DNA of 64,000 nt from Clostridium_AD sp937920395 (GTDB taxonomy: Bacteria; Bacillota; Clostridia; Clostridiales; Clostridiaceae). Below the pieces are notes generated by a model. The model was not told the DNA's origin and ran no database searches. It was given only the letters and a program-made list of their open reading frames with translations. Positions within the stretch are counted from its first letter, which is position 1. Each line of letters opens with the position of its first letter. Below are positions 1 through 8,226 of the stretch, one piece after another. Made by a program: the position numbers and the translations under genes. The DNA lies in contig DAVZGP010000004.1 of NCBI GenBank assembly GCA_052274345.1, forward strand, positions 62,001 through 126,000. The letters run 5' to 3'.

Positions 1-1085
1 AGTATTAACATTTCACCAATCATTCCACCACTAGGAATAGCTCCCATAACTGCCCCCACTAATAGCGAAACACCTATAATGCCAAGTATTGAGCTAACAC
101 TAGTCATATCCTTACCAAACAAACCCAGTAAAAGTGTAATTTTCATAACACCACCAAAAACCGATCCATCCTTATGCATGTTTGCACCAAGTGGAATTAC
201 TGTTTCTGCTATATCATATGGAACACCGATCTTTTTAACAGTTTCTAAATTAGCTGGTATACACGCAGCACTTGAACAAGTAGCTAAAGCCGTAACTGAA
301 GGTGTAACAGCATTTTTCCAAAATGTTTTTAACCCATTTTTCCCAGCAGCAACAAATGCATATAAACTGAAAAATCCAAAATAATAAACTACAGAAAGGA
401 TTAAATATAATATAAATATTTTTAAATATCCATTTAGAATCTGACCCCCAAGTTGGCCAACCATTGAAGCAAAATAACAACCAAGACCAATAGGGGCATA
501 ATACATAATAATTTTAACAACTTTCATCATTGTAACTGAACCTGCCTCAAGTAAATGCGCAAGTGGTTTTGCTTTTTCTCCAGACATAGAAACAGATATA
601 CCAAAAATAATTGAAAATACAACAAGTTGTAGCATATTCTTTCTTGAAAGTAAATCAACAAAATCCGAAACAGTGAATGTATTCACAAGTTGATCTAAAA
701 ATGAAACTTTCTCGCTAGTTTGCGTTCCTACAGCAGTCTTCATTAAACTTTTAAACATATCTATATGAAGCCCACTAGTTGGTTTCATAATAAGGGCACC
801 TATGGTTCCAATAATAGCCGCAATAAGTGCTGTAGATAAAAATACCAACATTATGCTTCCCATAATTTTACCTAGTCTTTTCATTCCACTAATATTTGCC
901 ATAGCAGAGGAAACACTAAAAAATACTAATGGAACTAAAATCATAAACATTAGATTTATAAATAATTTTCCAAAAGGTTCTAATACTGAAGATTTTGGGC
1001 CCACTACGACGCCTATAATACCTCCAAGAATAACCGAACCTAAAAGAATAATTGTTGATTTATAGTTTTTAAATAACTTTTTCAT
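1..1085 (-). CDS. Dicarboxylate/amino acid:cation symporter (DAACS family), C-terminus cut by window edge
   Basis: The minus strand reads from an ATG at 1085, preceded by AAGGAG, to the left window edge without a stop, giving about 361 codons of a protein that is usually 400-430 residues. The translation begins MKKLFKNYKSTIILLGSV and shows several hydrophobic segments. Two family signatures are visible: a serine-rich stretch ATCSSAACIPANL and a later GANMHKDGS, matching the re-entrant hairpin and the substrate/sodium site of Glt/DctA-type carriers. By family it imports glutamate, aspartate, serine or C4-dicarboxylates with sodium or protons at the cytoplasmic membrane. The substrate cannot be decided here. 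It is divergent from the YhbD-like gene at 1298. Confidence 0.88.
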   Translation of the reverse strand, partial: MKKLFKNYKSTIILLGSVILGGIIGVVVGPKSSVLEPFGKLFINLMFMILVPLVFFSVSSAMANISGMKRLGKIMGSIMLVFLSTALIAAIIGTIGALIMKPTSGLHIDMFKSLMKTAVGTQTSEKVSFLDQLVNTFTVSDFVDLLSRKNMLQLVVFSIIFGISVSMSGEKAKPLAHLLEAGSVTMMKVVKIIMYYAPIGLGCYFASMVGQLGGQILNGYLKIFILYLILSVVYYFGFFSLYAFVAAGKNGLKTFWKNAVTPSVTALATCSSAACIPANLETVKKIGVPYDIAETVIPLGANMHKDGSVFGGVMKITLLLGLFGKDMTSVSSILGIIGVSLLVGAVMGAIPSGGMIGEMLI

Positions 1086-1218
1086 CTGTAACTCCTTCAT
1101 ATTAAATTTTAGTATGTATTATAATTAACTTTATATCTATTTTACATTAAAATTTATTAAATAGGGATACTATTAAATAAATAATTGTATAAAAACATAA
1201 TATGTTTTTATTTACAAC

Positions 1219-1236
1219 GTAACAATGTTATGTTAC
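1219..1236. promoter_or_regulatory. Inverted repeat in the divergent promoter region (candidate operator)
   Basis: GTAACA-N6-TGTTAC is an exact 6-bp inverted repeat lying between the divergent symporter (start 1085) and the YhbD-like gene (start 1298). Its symmetry and position suit a dimeric repressor or activator. No regulator is identified, and in DNA this AT-rich a 6-bp repeat can arise by chance. Confidence 0.3.
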
Positions 1237-1297
1237 ACTACATATATTAGAAAAAATAGTCTTATATATAATTACTAATTACAAAAGGAGATCAAAT

Positions 1298-1921
1298 ATG
1301 GACGAGGATTTAATAACAAAAAAAGAATTGCTCGAAGTCACTAATGTTTCCTATGGACAGTTATATAGATGGAAAAGAAAGAACCTCATACCTGAAGAAT
1401 GGTTTATAAAAAAGTCCAGCTATACTGGTCAAGAAACCTACTTTCCAAGACTGAAAATATTAGATCGGATAGAAAAAATTTTAAATATGAAAGATGACAT
1501 ATCCTTAGATGACCTGGCACAAATGTTTTCACCTCAATTAGCAGATGTATTTTTAAGTGAAAAAGATTTATTAACTAAGAATATTGTTACGGATCAAACA
1601 TTAAAAACGTATAAAAATATTTATGGAGAAATAAAAACATTTTCTTTTCAAAAAATATTATATGTTTTATTATTAGAAAAAAGTCTAATATCCGAAAATA
1701 TATCAATAGATGAAAGTAAACTTATGCTAGAAACTTTAGAAGAAAATTATATTTTATTAGATGGAAAAAATTGCGAGGTGATTTTTATAAGCAAATTTGG
1801 AATCAGTTTATGTTTTTTAATAACAAGACCAAATGAAATTTATATAGACAAGCATTCAAAAATAATGTTAAGACTTAATATTTCATTGTGCATTGAAGAA
1901 CTTAAAATTAAAATGCAATAA
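1298..1921 (+). CDS. YhbD-like DUF4004 protein with MerR-type helix-turn-helix
   Basis: A 207-residue protein with an AGGAG ribosome site 8 bases before ATG. Residues 5-60 (KKELLEVTNVSYGQLYRWKR onwards) look like a MerR-type winged helix: a short helix, a tyrosine/arginine-containing recognition region and a following YFPRLKILDRIEKIL segment. The rest has no recognisable ligand domain. This arrangement matches Bacillus YhbD (DUF4004), whose gene sits directly before bactofilin genes yhbE/yhbF. The same order occurs here, with a bactofilin starting 30 bases downstream, so the two probably share a transcript. A role as regulator or assembly partner of the bactofilin is inference; no DNA target is known. 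Confidence 0.75.
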   Translation: MDEDLITKKELLEVTNVSYGQLYRWKRKNLIPEEWFIKKSSYTGQETYFPRLKILDRIEKILNMKDDISLDDLAQMFSPQLADVFLSEKDLLTKNIVTDQTLKTYKNIYGEIKTFSFQKILYVLLLEKSLISENISIDESKLMLETLEENYILLDGKNCEVIFISKFGISLCFLITRPNEIYIDKHSKIMLRLNISLCIEELKIKMQ

Positions 1922-1951
1922 TTCATCAATAAATTTATGGAGGAATTTAAC

Positions 1952-2683
1952 ATGGAAAATATGAATAATGATTTAAAAATGTCAGGGTCAGGAAGCTCAG
2001 GTGGAGGAAAATATAATAATGTATTTATAAGCGGATCTGGGAAAATCAATGGTAATTTAGACTGTGTTTACTTTAAAACTAGTGGTTCCTCGAAAGTTAT
2101 AGGTAACCTAAAAGCAGAAACTATAAAAATTAGTGGTTCTTCAAAAATTGAAGGTAATGTAGAAGTAAAAGATATTAAGATAAGTGGATCAACTCATGTC
2201 ATAGGCAATCTTAAGAGTGAAAACATAAGCATAAGCGGGTCAACTCATATCGACGGCAACCTATATGCACAAGAAGTTAGTATATCTGGCTCAATAAATA
2301 TAGGTAAAAATTGTGAAGCAGAATGTTTTAATGCTAATGGTGGTTTTAAAATACAAGAATTATTAAATGCAGGACAAGTAACTATTAGACTTGGTGGTAA
2401 CTGTTTTGTTAAAGAAATTGGAGGCGAACATATTGACATAAGAGTTCATCATATAGACAACTCTATATTTAGAAAAGCAATTGACAAAATTTTTAATACC
2501 AGAGCTGAGTTAACTACAGATTTAATAGAAGGAGATGATATCTATCTTCAAAACACAAATGTTAATATAGTCAGAGGAAATAATATTACAATAGGTACAG
2601 GTTGTAATGTTGGTCTCATAGAGTATAAAGGTGAGATTAATATTTCAGACTCTTCCATTGTTAAAGATCAAAAAAAGATATAA
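1952..2683 (+). CDS. Bactofilin-like polymer-forming protein
   Basis: The 243-residue product has a glycine/serine-rich N-terminus followed by repeated strands of the pattern ISGS-x-x-I-x-GN-L (for example KISGSSKIEGNV, SISGSTHIDGNL), typical of the right-handed beta-helix of bactofilins. Such proteins polymerise into cytoskeletal filaments; Bacillus BacE/BacF (YhbE/YhbF) are needed for motility. The start is taken at the second ATG (1952) because the upstream in-frame ATG at 1937 overlaps the GGAGG ribosome site that serves 1952. About residues 150-235 form a second region with regular hydrophobic periodicity but weaker repeats. It lies just after the YhbD-like gene and is probably cotranscribed. 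Confidence 0.8.
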   Translation: MENMNNDLKMSGSGSSGGGKYNNVFISGSGKINGNLDCVYFKTSGSSKVIGNLKAETIKISGSSKIEGNVEVKDIKISGSTHVIGNLKSENISISGSTHIDGNLYAQEVSISGSINIGKNCEAECFNANGGFKIQELLNAGQVTIRLGGNCFVKEIGGEHIDIRVHHIDNSIFRKAIDKIFNTRAELTTDLIEGDDIYLQNTNVNIVRGNNITIGTGCNVGLIEYKGEINISDSSIVKDQKKI

Positions 2684-2688
2684 AAATA

Positions 2689-2748
2689 ACTTAAAACATT
2701 TTTATATAAGTCAACTTTGTTAGATACTTATATTTAAATGTTTTAAGT
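2689..2748 (+). terminator. AT-rich stem-loop after the bactofilin gene
   Basis: Arms at 2689-2710 and 2727-2748 are complementary apart from two mismatches, and TAATATTTTTTTA follows at 2750. It lies 6 bases after the bactofilin stop and probably ends that transcript. The convergent dedA gene could also use it. Confidence 0.55.
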
Positions 2749-2774
2749 CATAATATTTTTTTATAACCTTTAAT

Positions 2775-3380
2775 TTAAGATTTTTTCACTCTTTTTATTG
2801 TAATTAATTTGTATCCTATAAGTCCTACTATTACGACTACCACAAGAATATCTGCATAATGGAACCACGGCCTAATTATAACCCAATTCTCCCCCATGTA
2901 ATAACCCGTAAGCCCAAGTAAAGTGCTCCAAATTAATGAACCAAAAAAAGTATACACTGTAAACTTTTTAAAATCCATATTACTTATCCCTGCTGGAAGT
3001 GAAATAAAAGTTCTTACTATAGGAAGTAGCCTTGAATAAAATACAATTTTTTCTCCATATTTTTTAAAATATAGATCACTTTTATCTAAACTTGATTTTG
3101 ATAAATGCAAAAAAGATGCATATTTCTCAACTAGAGGTCTTCCACCTAATTTTCCTAGATAATAAGCTAAGATTGAACCAAAGGTTCCTCCAAGTGTTCC
3201 TAAAATTATTGTTGGAATTATGCTTAGCCTTCCTGTATAGCTTAAATAGCCTCCAAATGGAAGTATAGCCTCACTAGGTATTGGAATACATGCGCTTTCA
3301 AGAGCCATAAATGTAAAAACCCCTAAATACCCCACTTTATCCATAACTAAAATTACCATGTTAATTAAACTTTCTACCAT
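2775..3380 (-). CDS. DedA family membrane protein
   Basis: A 201-residue membrane protein, the usual DedA length, with several hydrophobic segments. It contains the family motifs ESACIPIPSEAILP near residue 30 (membrane re-entrant region) and FYSRLLPIVRTFISLPAG near residue 115, with the conserved arginines and proline. DedA proteins carry lipids across the cytoplasmic membrane; some members recycle undecaprenyl phosphate and others support proton-motive force or drug tolerance. Which applies here is not decidable from the sequence. A GGGAGG ribosome site precedes the ATG. It appears monocistronic, convergent with the bactofilin gene and about 140 bases from the MATE gene. Confidence 0.9.
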   Translation of the reverse strand: MVESLINMVILVMDKVGYLGVFTFMALESACIPIPSEAILPFGGYLSYTGRLSIIPTIILGTLGGTFGSILAYYLGKLGGRPLVEKYASFLHLSKSSLDKSDLYFKKYGEKIVFYSRLLPIVRTFISLPAGISNMDFKKFTVYTFFGSLIWSTLLGLTGYYMGENWVIIRPWFHYADILVVVVIVGLIGYKLITIKRVKKS

Positions 3381-3519
3381 CTTTTCCTCCCTTAAATTCT
3401 AATACCTGTTTACTAATCTACCTTTTTATTTTATATTATGGCTATATGTAATGTCAATGAAGTGTCAATATTATATTTTTTTTATGTGTTTTTATAAGGT
3501 ACATAAATCTAATATACTA

Positions 3520-4848
3520 TTAACATCTATAAGTTTTTCTGTGCTTAATGCAAAGTGGAACCTCATAAGCTAGCATAATAATCCATCCAGCAAGGCAAGC
3601 TAGTGCAACTCCTACAATACCATATTTAGGTGCCAATAAGTATGTAAATGATACTCTACCAACCATTTGTATAAATGTTGACCTTAATGTAACCTTTAAA
3701 TCACCCATACCCCTAAAATATCCTTGTATCCCATTTGTCCAACTTGGAAGCAAATAGAAAAATGCCATCATTTCAAGATACGTTACTCCAAGTTCTACAA
3801 CTTTTGAATTTTTTTCGGGAACAAATAAATTCATTATATGTGGTGCTCCGAAGTATATTACCACTAGAAGCAAAAGCCAATATAAAGACTCAATCTTCAT
3901 TCCATACCAAAAGCCTTGCTTTATACGTTCATTTTTTTTAGCTCCCCTATTTTGTGCGAGAAAGGTAGTCATTCCATTACTAATACTCTGTTCTGGTGCA
4001 AAAGCAAAATCATCTACACGATTTACAGCATTAAATGTAGCGATAGATTCTACACCTAGCGGATTAACTGCCCCCTGAACAAATACTTTTCCAACATAAA
4101 GACATGTCTGTTGCATAGCTGTAACCCAACTATAGTTAATTGTGATTTTAAGTAAACTTCTATCTATAATAAGTTCTTTTCTTGAAAACCTAAGTATCGG
4201 AAATTTTACGCATGCATATGTAATACAAAGAATGCTCGCAATCACTTCTGCAGTAACCGTTGCTATTGCTGCTCCATTAACCCCCATATGCAAATACACT
4301 ACAAAAACAATATCCATGACTACATTTAAAACTGAAGATATTATTAAGAATAATAACGGTGTTTTTGAATCTCCCATACTACGAAGAGTAGCAGCATAAA
4401 CATTGTATAAGAATGTAAAAACTAAACCACAAAATATTATTCTTAGGTAACTTGTTGCATCTCCTAATATTTCAATTGGAGTATTTATCATTAAAAGAAT
4501 TGGCCTGGTCAAAACAATGCAAGTTATTATAATAATTACAGTAAAAATAAAACCAGCTATAAAAGTTGTAGATATTTCGCGTTTAAGCTTTTTTTTATCA
4601 CCTTGTCCAAAAAATTCGCTCATTAAAACGGAAGCCCCCATACAAATCCCTATAATAAAAAACATTGCAATGTTCATAATAGGATTAGCAGTACCCACTG
4701 CCGCTAATGCATTAGTACCAACATAACGACCCACTATTATAGAGTCTGCTGCATTATAACTAAGTTGAAAAAGGTTTCCAAGTATTAACGGTATTGCAAA
4801 CCCAACTAAATGTTTTGGTATATTTCCTTTTGTCATATCTGTAATCAA
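3520..4848 (-). CDS. MATE family multidrug/metabolite exporter
   Basis: The 442-residue protein has about 12 membrane segments arranged as two MatE repeats (about residues 15-175 and 235-400). It begins with the common lead ITDMTKGNIPKHLVGFAIPLILGNLFQLSYNAADSI and has the GxxxGTNALAAVG region typical of NorM/DinF-type exporters. These use sodium or proton gradients to expel cationic compounds. The start is uncertain: the TTG at 4848 has only a weak GGATG upstream and an in-frame ATG lies at 4836. It starts 36 bases after the end of the SseB-like gene on the same strand, so the two may be cotranscribed. Substrate unknown. Confidence 0.88.
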   Translation of the reverse strand: MITDMTKGNIPKHLVGFAIPLILGNLFQLSYNAADSIIVGRYVGTNALAAVGTANPIMNIAMFFIIGICMGASVLMSEFFGQGDKKKLKREISTTFIAGFIFTVIIIITCIVLTRPILLMINTPIEILGDATSYLRIIFCGLVFTFLYNVYAATLRSMGDSKTPLLFLIISSVLNVVMDIVFVVYLHMGVNGAAIATVTAEVIASILCITYACVKFPILRFSRKELIIDRSLLKITINYSWVTAMQQTCLYVGKVFVQGAVNPLGVESIATFNAVNRVDDFAFAPEQSISNGMTTFLAQNRGAKKNERIKQGFWYGMKIESLYWLLLLVVIYFGAPHIMNLFVPEKNSKVVELGVTYLEMMAFFYLLPSWTNGIQGYFRGMGDLKVTLRSTFIQMVGRVSFTYLLAPKYGIVGVALACLAGWIIMLAYEVPLCIKHRKTYRC

Positions 4849-4884
4849 TTTAAATACACATCCGATCTTTTAATTAAAATGATT

Positions 4885-5652
4885 TTAAAAGAGTTTTTTA
4901 ATTTTCTTTGTATAAAATGGTGTAGAATCCTTTACTGCACTTGTTCCAAGAGAACTCTCCATTGAAATCATATCAAAATACTCTCCTTTACCTAACTGTC
5001 CTTTCATCTTAGATGCTATTTTAGGAAACAATAAATCTTTTTTCCCATCAAAATCAATTACAAACAAAAGATTAGATTTTGAGTCACCTTGGGTTCGAGC
5101 TAAAAATAAATAAGCACTTTTTACTTCACTTTGACTTTCAAAAAACTTCGACATGGCATTTACTAATTCATTAGGATACTCAGCTGGCTGCCCTAACATA
5201 ATTTTAGTATCTTCTTTTACAACTATCTCAGATTTTCTTTGAGAAAAGTACGACATTACCTCAGGTGTAATAACAAATATTTGATTATATGGATTTATAA
5301 CAAACCCCTTTATCATATTTATATTTTCTAAAACAATGTTATTCAAATCCTCATATGTATATGCTAGTGTCTGCTCCTTACCTTTTGCCCATTTGCTTAA
5401 TTCATCATGATCTGTAAATGTAACTATGTAAGATTCGTTATTTGTATTAGTTATAGTTTTAAAACTAACTGTTGTTCCTTCTGAAATCAAACCATTTTCT
5501 ACCTCAGCATTTATTATTACTGGTGTCATTAAAAGTGATTTATTTATTTTTTCAATAATATTAAGTTCGTTATCTGCATTTTTTTCATTTATAAATTTAT
5601 TCATACTCTCAACTAATTCTGGATTAGTTACTGGCTTATTTACTTCTATCAT
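4885..5652 (-). CDS. sseB: SseB family protein (N- and C-terminal SseB domains)
   Basis: The 255-residue soluble protein looks like the SseB family. Residues about 15-130 match the SseB N-terminal domain pattern (LLMTPVIINAEV, SYIVTFTDHDELSKW, GFVINPYNQIFVI), and residues about 150-255 match the C-terminal domain (LGQPAEYPNELVNAMSKFF onward). E. coli SseB was named for enhanced serine sensitivity, but its biochemical role is unknown. The gene has a GGGGG-type ribosome site and is followed 36 bases later by the MATE exporter. There is no signal peptide or membrane segment. Family assignment is good; function is open. Confidence 0.78.
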   Translation of the reverse strand: MIEVNKPVTNPELVESMNKFINEKNADNELNIIEKINKSLLMTPVIINAEVENGLISEGTTVSFKTITNTNNESYIVTFTDHDELSKWAKGKEQTLAYTYEDLNNIVLENINMIKGFVINPYNQIFVITPEVMSYFSQRKSEIVVKEDTKIMLGQPAEYPNELVNAMSKFFESQSEVKSAYLFLARTQGDSKSNLLFVIDFDGKKDLLFPKIASKMKGQLGKGEYFDMISMESSLGTSAVKDSTPFYTKKIKKLF

Positions 5653-5783
5653 ACATTTTCATCCCCCTATTAACCGAATAACTTCTATTATACTCTGTAG
5701 CCATGCAAATTAACATGTCTAATCATAAAACAACTTTATATTTTGAACTATCTAAAATCAAAATTTAGTTTGTTAGTTCATAA

Positions 5784-5801
5784 ACACATAATCTTTACAT
5801 A
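5784..5801 (+). promoter_or_regulatory. Direct-repeat operator candidate upstream of the two-component genes
   Basis: Two half-sites, ACACATA at 5784 and TTACATA at 5795, are spaced 11 bp start to start. They resemble the TCACATA pairs at 8049 and 14740. An AT-rich -10 candidate TATGAT is at 5828. The spacing is that used by OmpR/PhoB-type regulators, so autoregulation by the adjacent response regulator is inferred. This copy is the weakest of the three. Confidence 0.4.
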
Positions 5802-5923
5802 AATAATTAGAAATGTTTTGAGAATTGTATGATAAAATGTAAACTATAAGGTATTATATTGTGTACTTAATCTTTTTTGTAAATTTTATGACTTAGTGAT
5901 TAAAAATTCGTGAGGTGATTCAC

Positions 5924-6610
5924 TTGGCAAAAAAAATATATCTTGTTGAAGATGAAATAAGTTTAAATCTTTTGCTTGAAAAATACTTAGAACGTGAGGG
6001 TTACGACGTGACTACTTTTTCTACTGGTAATGCAGCTATAGAAAGAATTGAGGATATGCCAGATCTTTGGATACTGGACATAATGCTCCCAGATATTGAT
6101 GGTTATGAAATTATTAAGGCAGTTAAAGCTTTTAATAAAAACACTCCTGTTATTTTCATGTCTGCAAGAAATGAAGAGCTTGATCGTGTAGTTGGACTTG
6201 AACTTGGTAGTGATGATTATTTATCAAAACCTTTTTTACCTAGAGAGCTTGTTATTAGAACTAATAAGCTTTTGGAGAGAATTTCTGGTTCAACTAAATC
6301 AGATGTTTCCTCAATAAATGATGACCTAAATATGGGTGGATATAGAATTAGCAAAAAACAAAGAACAGTTTTCATAGGAAGCGATGAGGTTATTTTAACT
6401 AAAAAAGAATTCGAACTACTTTATTATTTTATTGAAAATAAAAATAATTTGGTATCTAGAGAACAGATATTAGATACTGTATGGGGCGATGATTACTTTG
6501 GCTCGGATAGAGTTGTTGATGATGTTATAAGACGCCTTAGAAAAAAAATAGATAAATTCACAATAGAGACAGTGTATGGATATGGCTATAAGTTAGTGTA
6601 TAAATCATGA
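5924..6610 (+). CDS. OmpR-family response regulator
   Basis: The 228-residue protein has an N-terminal receiver domain (about 1-120) with the acidic pair ED at 9-10, the phospho-acceptor Asp52 in WILDIMLPDIDG, and the switch lysine in SKPF. Residues about 135-228 form the winged-helix DNA-binding domain ending in the typical VVDDVIRRLRKKI and TVYGYGYKLV. The start is placed at TTG 5924, because an upstream GTG at 5915 lies inside the GAGGTGAT ribosome site. It overlaps the sensor kinase gene by four bases (ATGA), so the two are translationally coupled. Related direct repeats lie upstream of this gene and of two glycosyltransferase genes, which suggests its regulon. Confidence 0.93.
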   Translation: MAKKIYLVEDEISLNLLLEKYLEREGYDVTTFSTGNAAIERIEDMPDLWILDIMLPDIDGYEIIKAVKAFNKNTPVIFMSARNEELDRVVGLELGSDDYLSKPFLPRELVIRTNKLLERISGSTKSDVSSINDDLNMGGYRISKKQRTVFIGSDEVILTKKEFELLYYFIENKNNLVSREQILDTVWGDDYFGSDRVVDDVIRRLRKKIDKFTIETVYGYGYKLVYKS

Positions 6611-7998
6611 ATATATTCAAATATAAATACAAATCACTTACTATGCGTATATGGACAACATTTACAGCAATAATACTTATAATAATTTTCAGTATTTCGT
6701 TTTTCTATCTTGTTGCTTTTAAAAATATAACTGAAAAGGCTAAAACTAAAGATTTAAAATTGTCTCATGACTATTCATTAACAACTAAAAATTTTACCCA
6801 GCCTAATAGATTGGACGAGATAGGTAATTTAAGGGGCAGCGATTATTATATCTTAAATGTAGATGCAAATAATAAGGCTGAAATTATAAATATAAATAAA
6901 GCACACGGTTTACCACCAAATGTGCAGAGTAATATTAACTCACCTTTTAGAATTAATGAAAATAACATTAAAATATGGATGGCAAGTTTTATTACGCCAG
7001 GTAATCTTTATGAAAAACAATTTAAAGAGTCATACGATAATATAAAGTATATTTTCTTTATAAGTTCCATTAAATATGGAGATTCTGGAACATCATATTT
7101 AATAACCTATATGCCTGAAAAACAAGATAATAACTTGCTTTATATGGTTCTTGGGATAGGTGTTTTATTTATAGCTATTGGTTTTCTTTGTGCTAAACTA
7201 GTTGCGAACTACATTTCAAAACCGCTTAAAGAACTAGAAAATTATACTATTAGAATAGCTCATAAAGATTGGGAAGAACCTATCACTGTTAAAAATGAGG
7301 ATGAGATTGGAAGGCTTGCAAACTCTATGAATATGATGCAAAAGGAATTAAAACGTGGAGATGCAGAAGAAAAACTGTTTCTACAAAGCATATCACACGA
7401 TTTAAAAACACCAATTATGGTTATTATGAGTCATGCCGAGGCAATTATCGACGGTGTATACGTTGAGTCAGTTGAGCAAAACGCTCAGATAATAAAAGAT
7501 GAGGCTCTTAGCCTCGAAAAGAAAGTTAAACAAATGTTATATTTGAATACACTAGATTATGTTTTAGAGAATAACTTTGAAAATATTGAAATAAATATGC
7601 ACCGTTTACTTTACCATATCACAAATAGATTTGAGGTAATAAATACTAATATACAATGGGATGTAAACATTGGGGAAGCTACTATTAATGGAAATGCAGA
7701 TAAAGTTCAAGTATCTATTGAAAACATATTAGATAATAGTCTTAGGTATGCTAAAGAAAAAATTAACGTGACATTAAAAAAGGAAGGTAAATTTGCAGTA
7801 GTTGAGATTTATAATGATGGTCCGCATATTCCTGAGGAACATCTATCTCACATTTTTGATAATTTCTATAAAGATAAGACTGGTAAATTTGGTCTTGGTC
7901 TTGCTATTTGCAAAAAAATTATAAATTATTATAACGGAGAAATAGAAGTTACAAACAGAGATGTCGGTGTTAGTTTTTCAATTAGATATCCTCTATAA
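6607..7998 (+). CDS. Membrane sensor histidine kinase
   Basis: The 463-residue kinase has a first membrane helix (about 13-35), an extracytoplasmic sensor region of about 140 residues with no domain that I recognise, a second helix (about 178-198), a HAMP linker (about 199-250) and a HisKA domain with the phosphorylated His264 in SISHDLKTP. A C-terminal HATPase_c domain shows the N box NILDNSLRYA and the G2-type motif GKFGLGLAICKKI. It should phosphorylate the response regulator whose stop codon overlaps its start. The stimulus is unknown; the downstream genes point to envelope state. A strong terminator follows at 8004. Confidence 0.93.
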   Translation: MNIFKYKYKSLTMRIWTTFTAIILIIIFSISFFYLVAFKNITEKAKTKDLKLSHDYSLTTKNFTQPNRLDEIGNLRGSDYYILNVDANNKAEIININKAHGLPPNVQSNINSPFRINENNIKIWMASFITPGNLYEKQFKESYDNIKYIFFISSIKYGDSGTSYLITYMPEKQDNNLLYMVLGIGVLFIAIGFLCAKLVANYISKPLKELENYTIRIAHKDWEEPITVKNEDEIGRLANSMNMMQKELKRGDAEEKLFLQSISHDLKTPIMVIMSHAEAIIDGVYVESVEQNAQIIKDEALSLEKKVKQMLYLNTLDYVLENNFENIEINMHRLLYHITNRFEVINTNIQWDVNIGEATINGNADKVQVSIENILDNSLRYAKEKINVTLKKEGKFAVVEIYNDGPHIPEEHLSHIFDNFYKDKTGKFGLGLAICKKIINYYNGEIEVTNRDVGVSFSIRYPL

Positions 7999-8003
7999 AC
8001 AGG

Positions 8004-8036
8004 AGCGATCAACATAAATGTTGATCGCTTTTGTTA
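8004..8036 (+). terminator. Rho-independent terminator after the sensor kinase gene
   Basis: A perfect 12-bp stem (AGCGATCAACAT and its complement, 8004-8015 and 8018-8029) is followed by TTTTGTT. It begins six bases after the kinase stop and separates the two-component operon from the GT39 gene, which therefore needs its own promoter. Confidence 0.9.
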
Positions 8037-8048
8037 TGTATTTTACAA

Positions 8049-8103
8049 TCACATAAAGCTCACATAATTATTTGATACTACTAATACATTTTATGATTAT
8101 AAT
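8049..8103 (+). promoter_or_regulatory. Promoter/operator of the GT39 gene with 11-bp-period TCACATA repeats
   Basis: TCACATA occurs at 8049 and 8060, and a degenerate TTTGATA follows in the same 11-bp phase at 8071. TATAAT lies at 8098. The promoter at 14740-14794 has the same elements at the same spacing (11, 11, then 20 bases between TTGATA and TATAAT). With a spacer of 20 bases, TTGATA is unlikely to act as a standard -35 box, so an activator-dependent promoter of the OmpR/PhoB type is likely. Confidence 0.6.
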
Positions 8104-8226
8104 CTTATTTATAGAGAAGTAAGTAGAGCACTTATAAATAACATTCAATGTATAGTTTAATAAAAAATCAAACTAGTTATGTTTGGGCCTAAAACGGCCA
8201 ACTCATTTTAAAAAGGGGCAAATTAA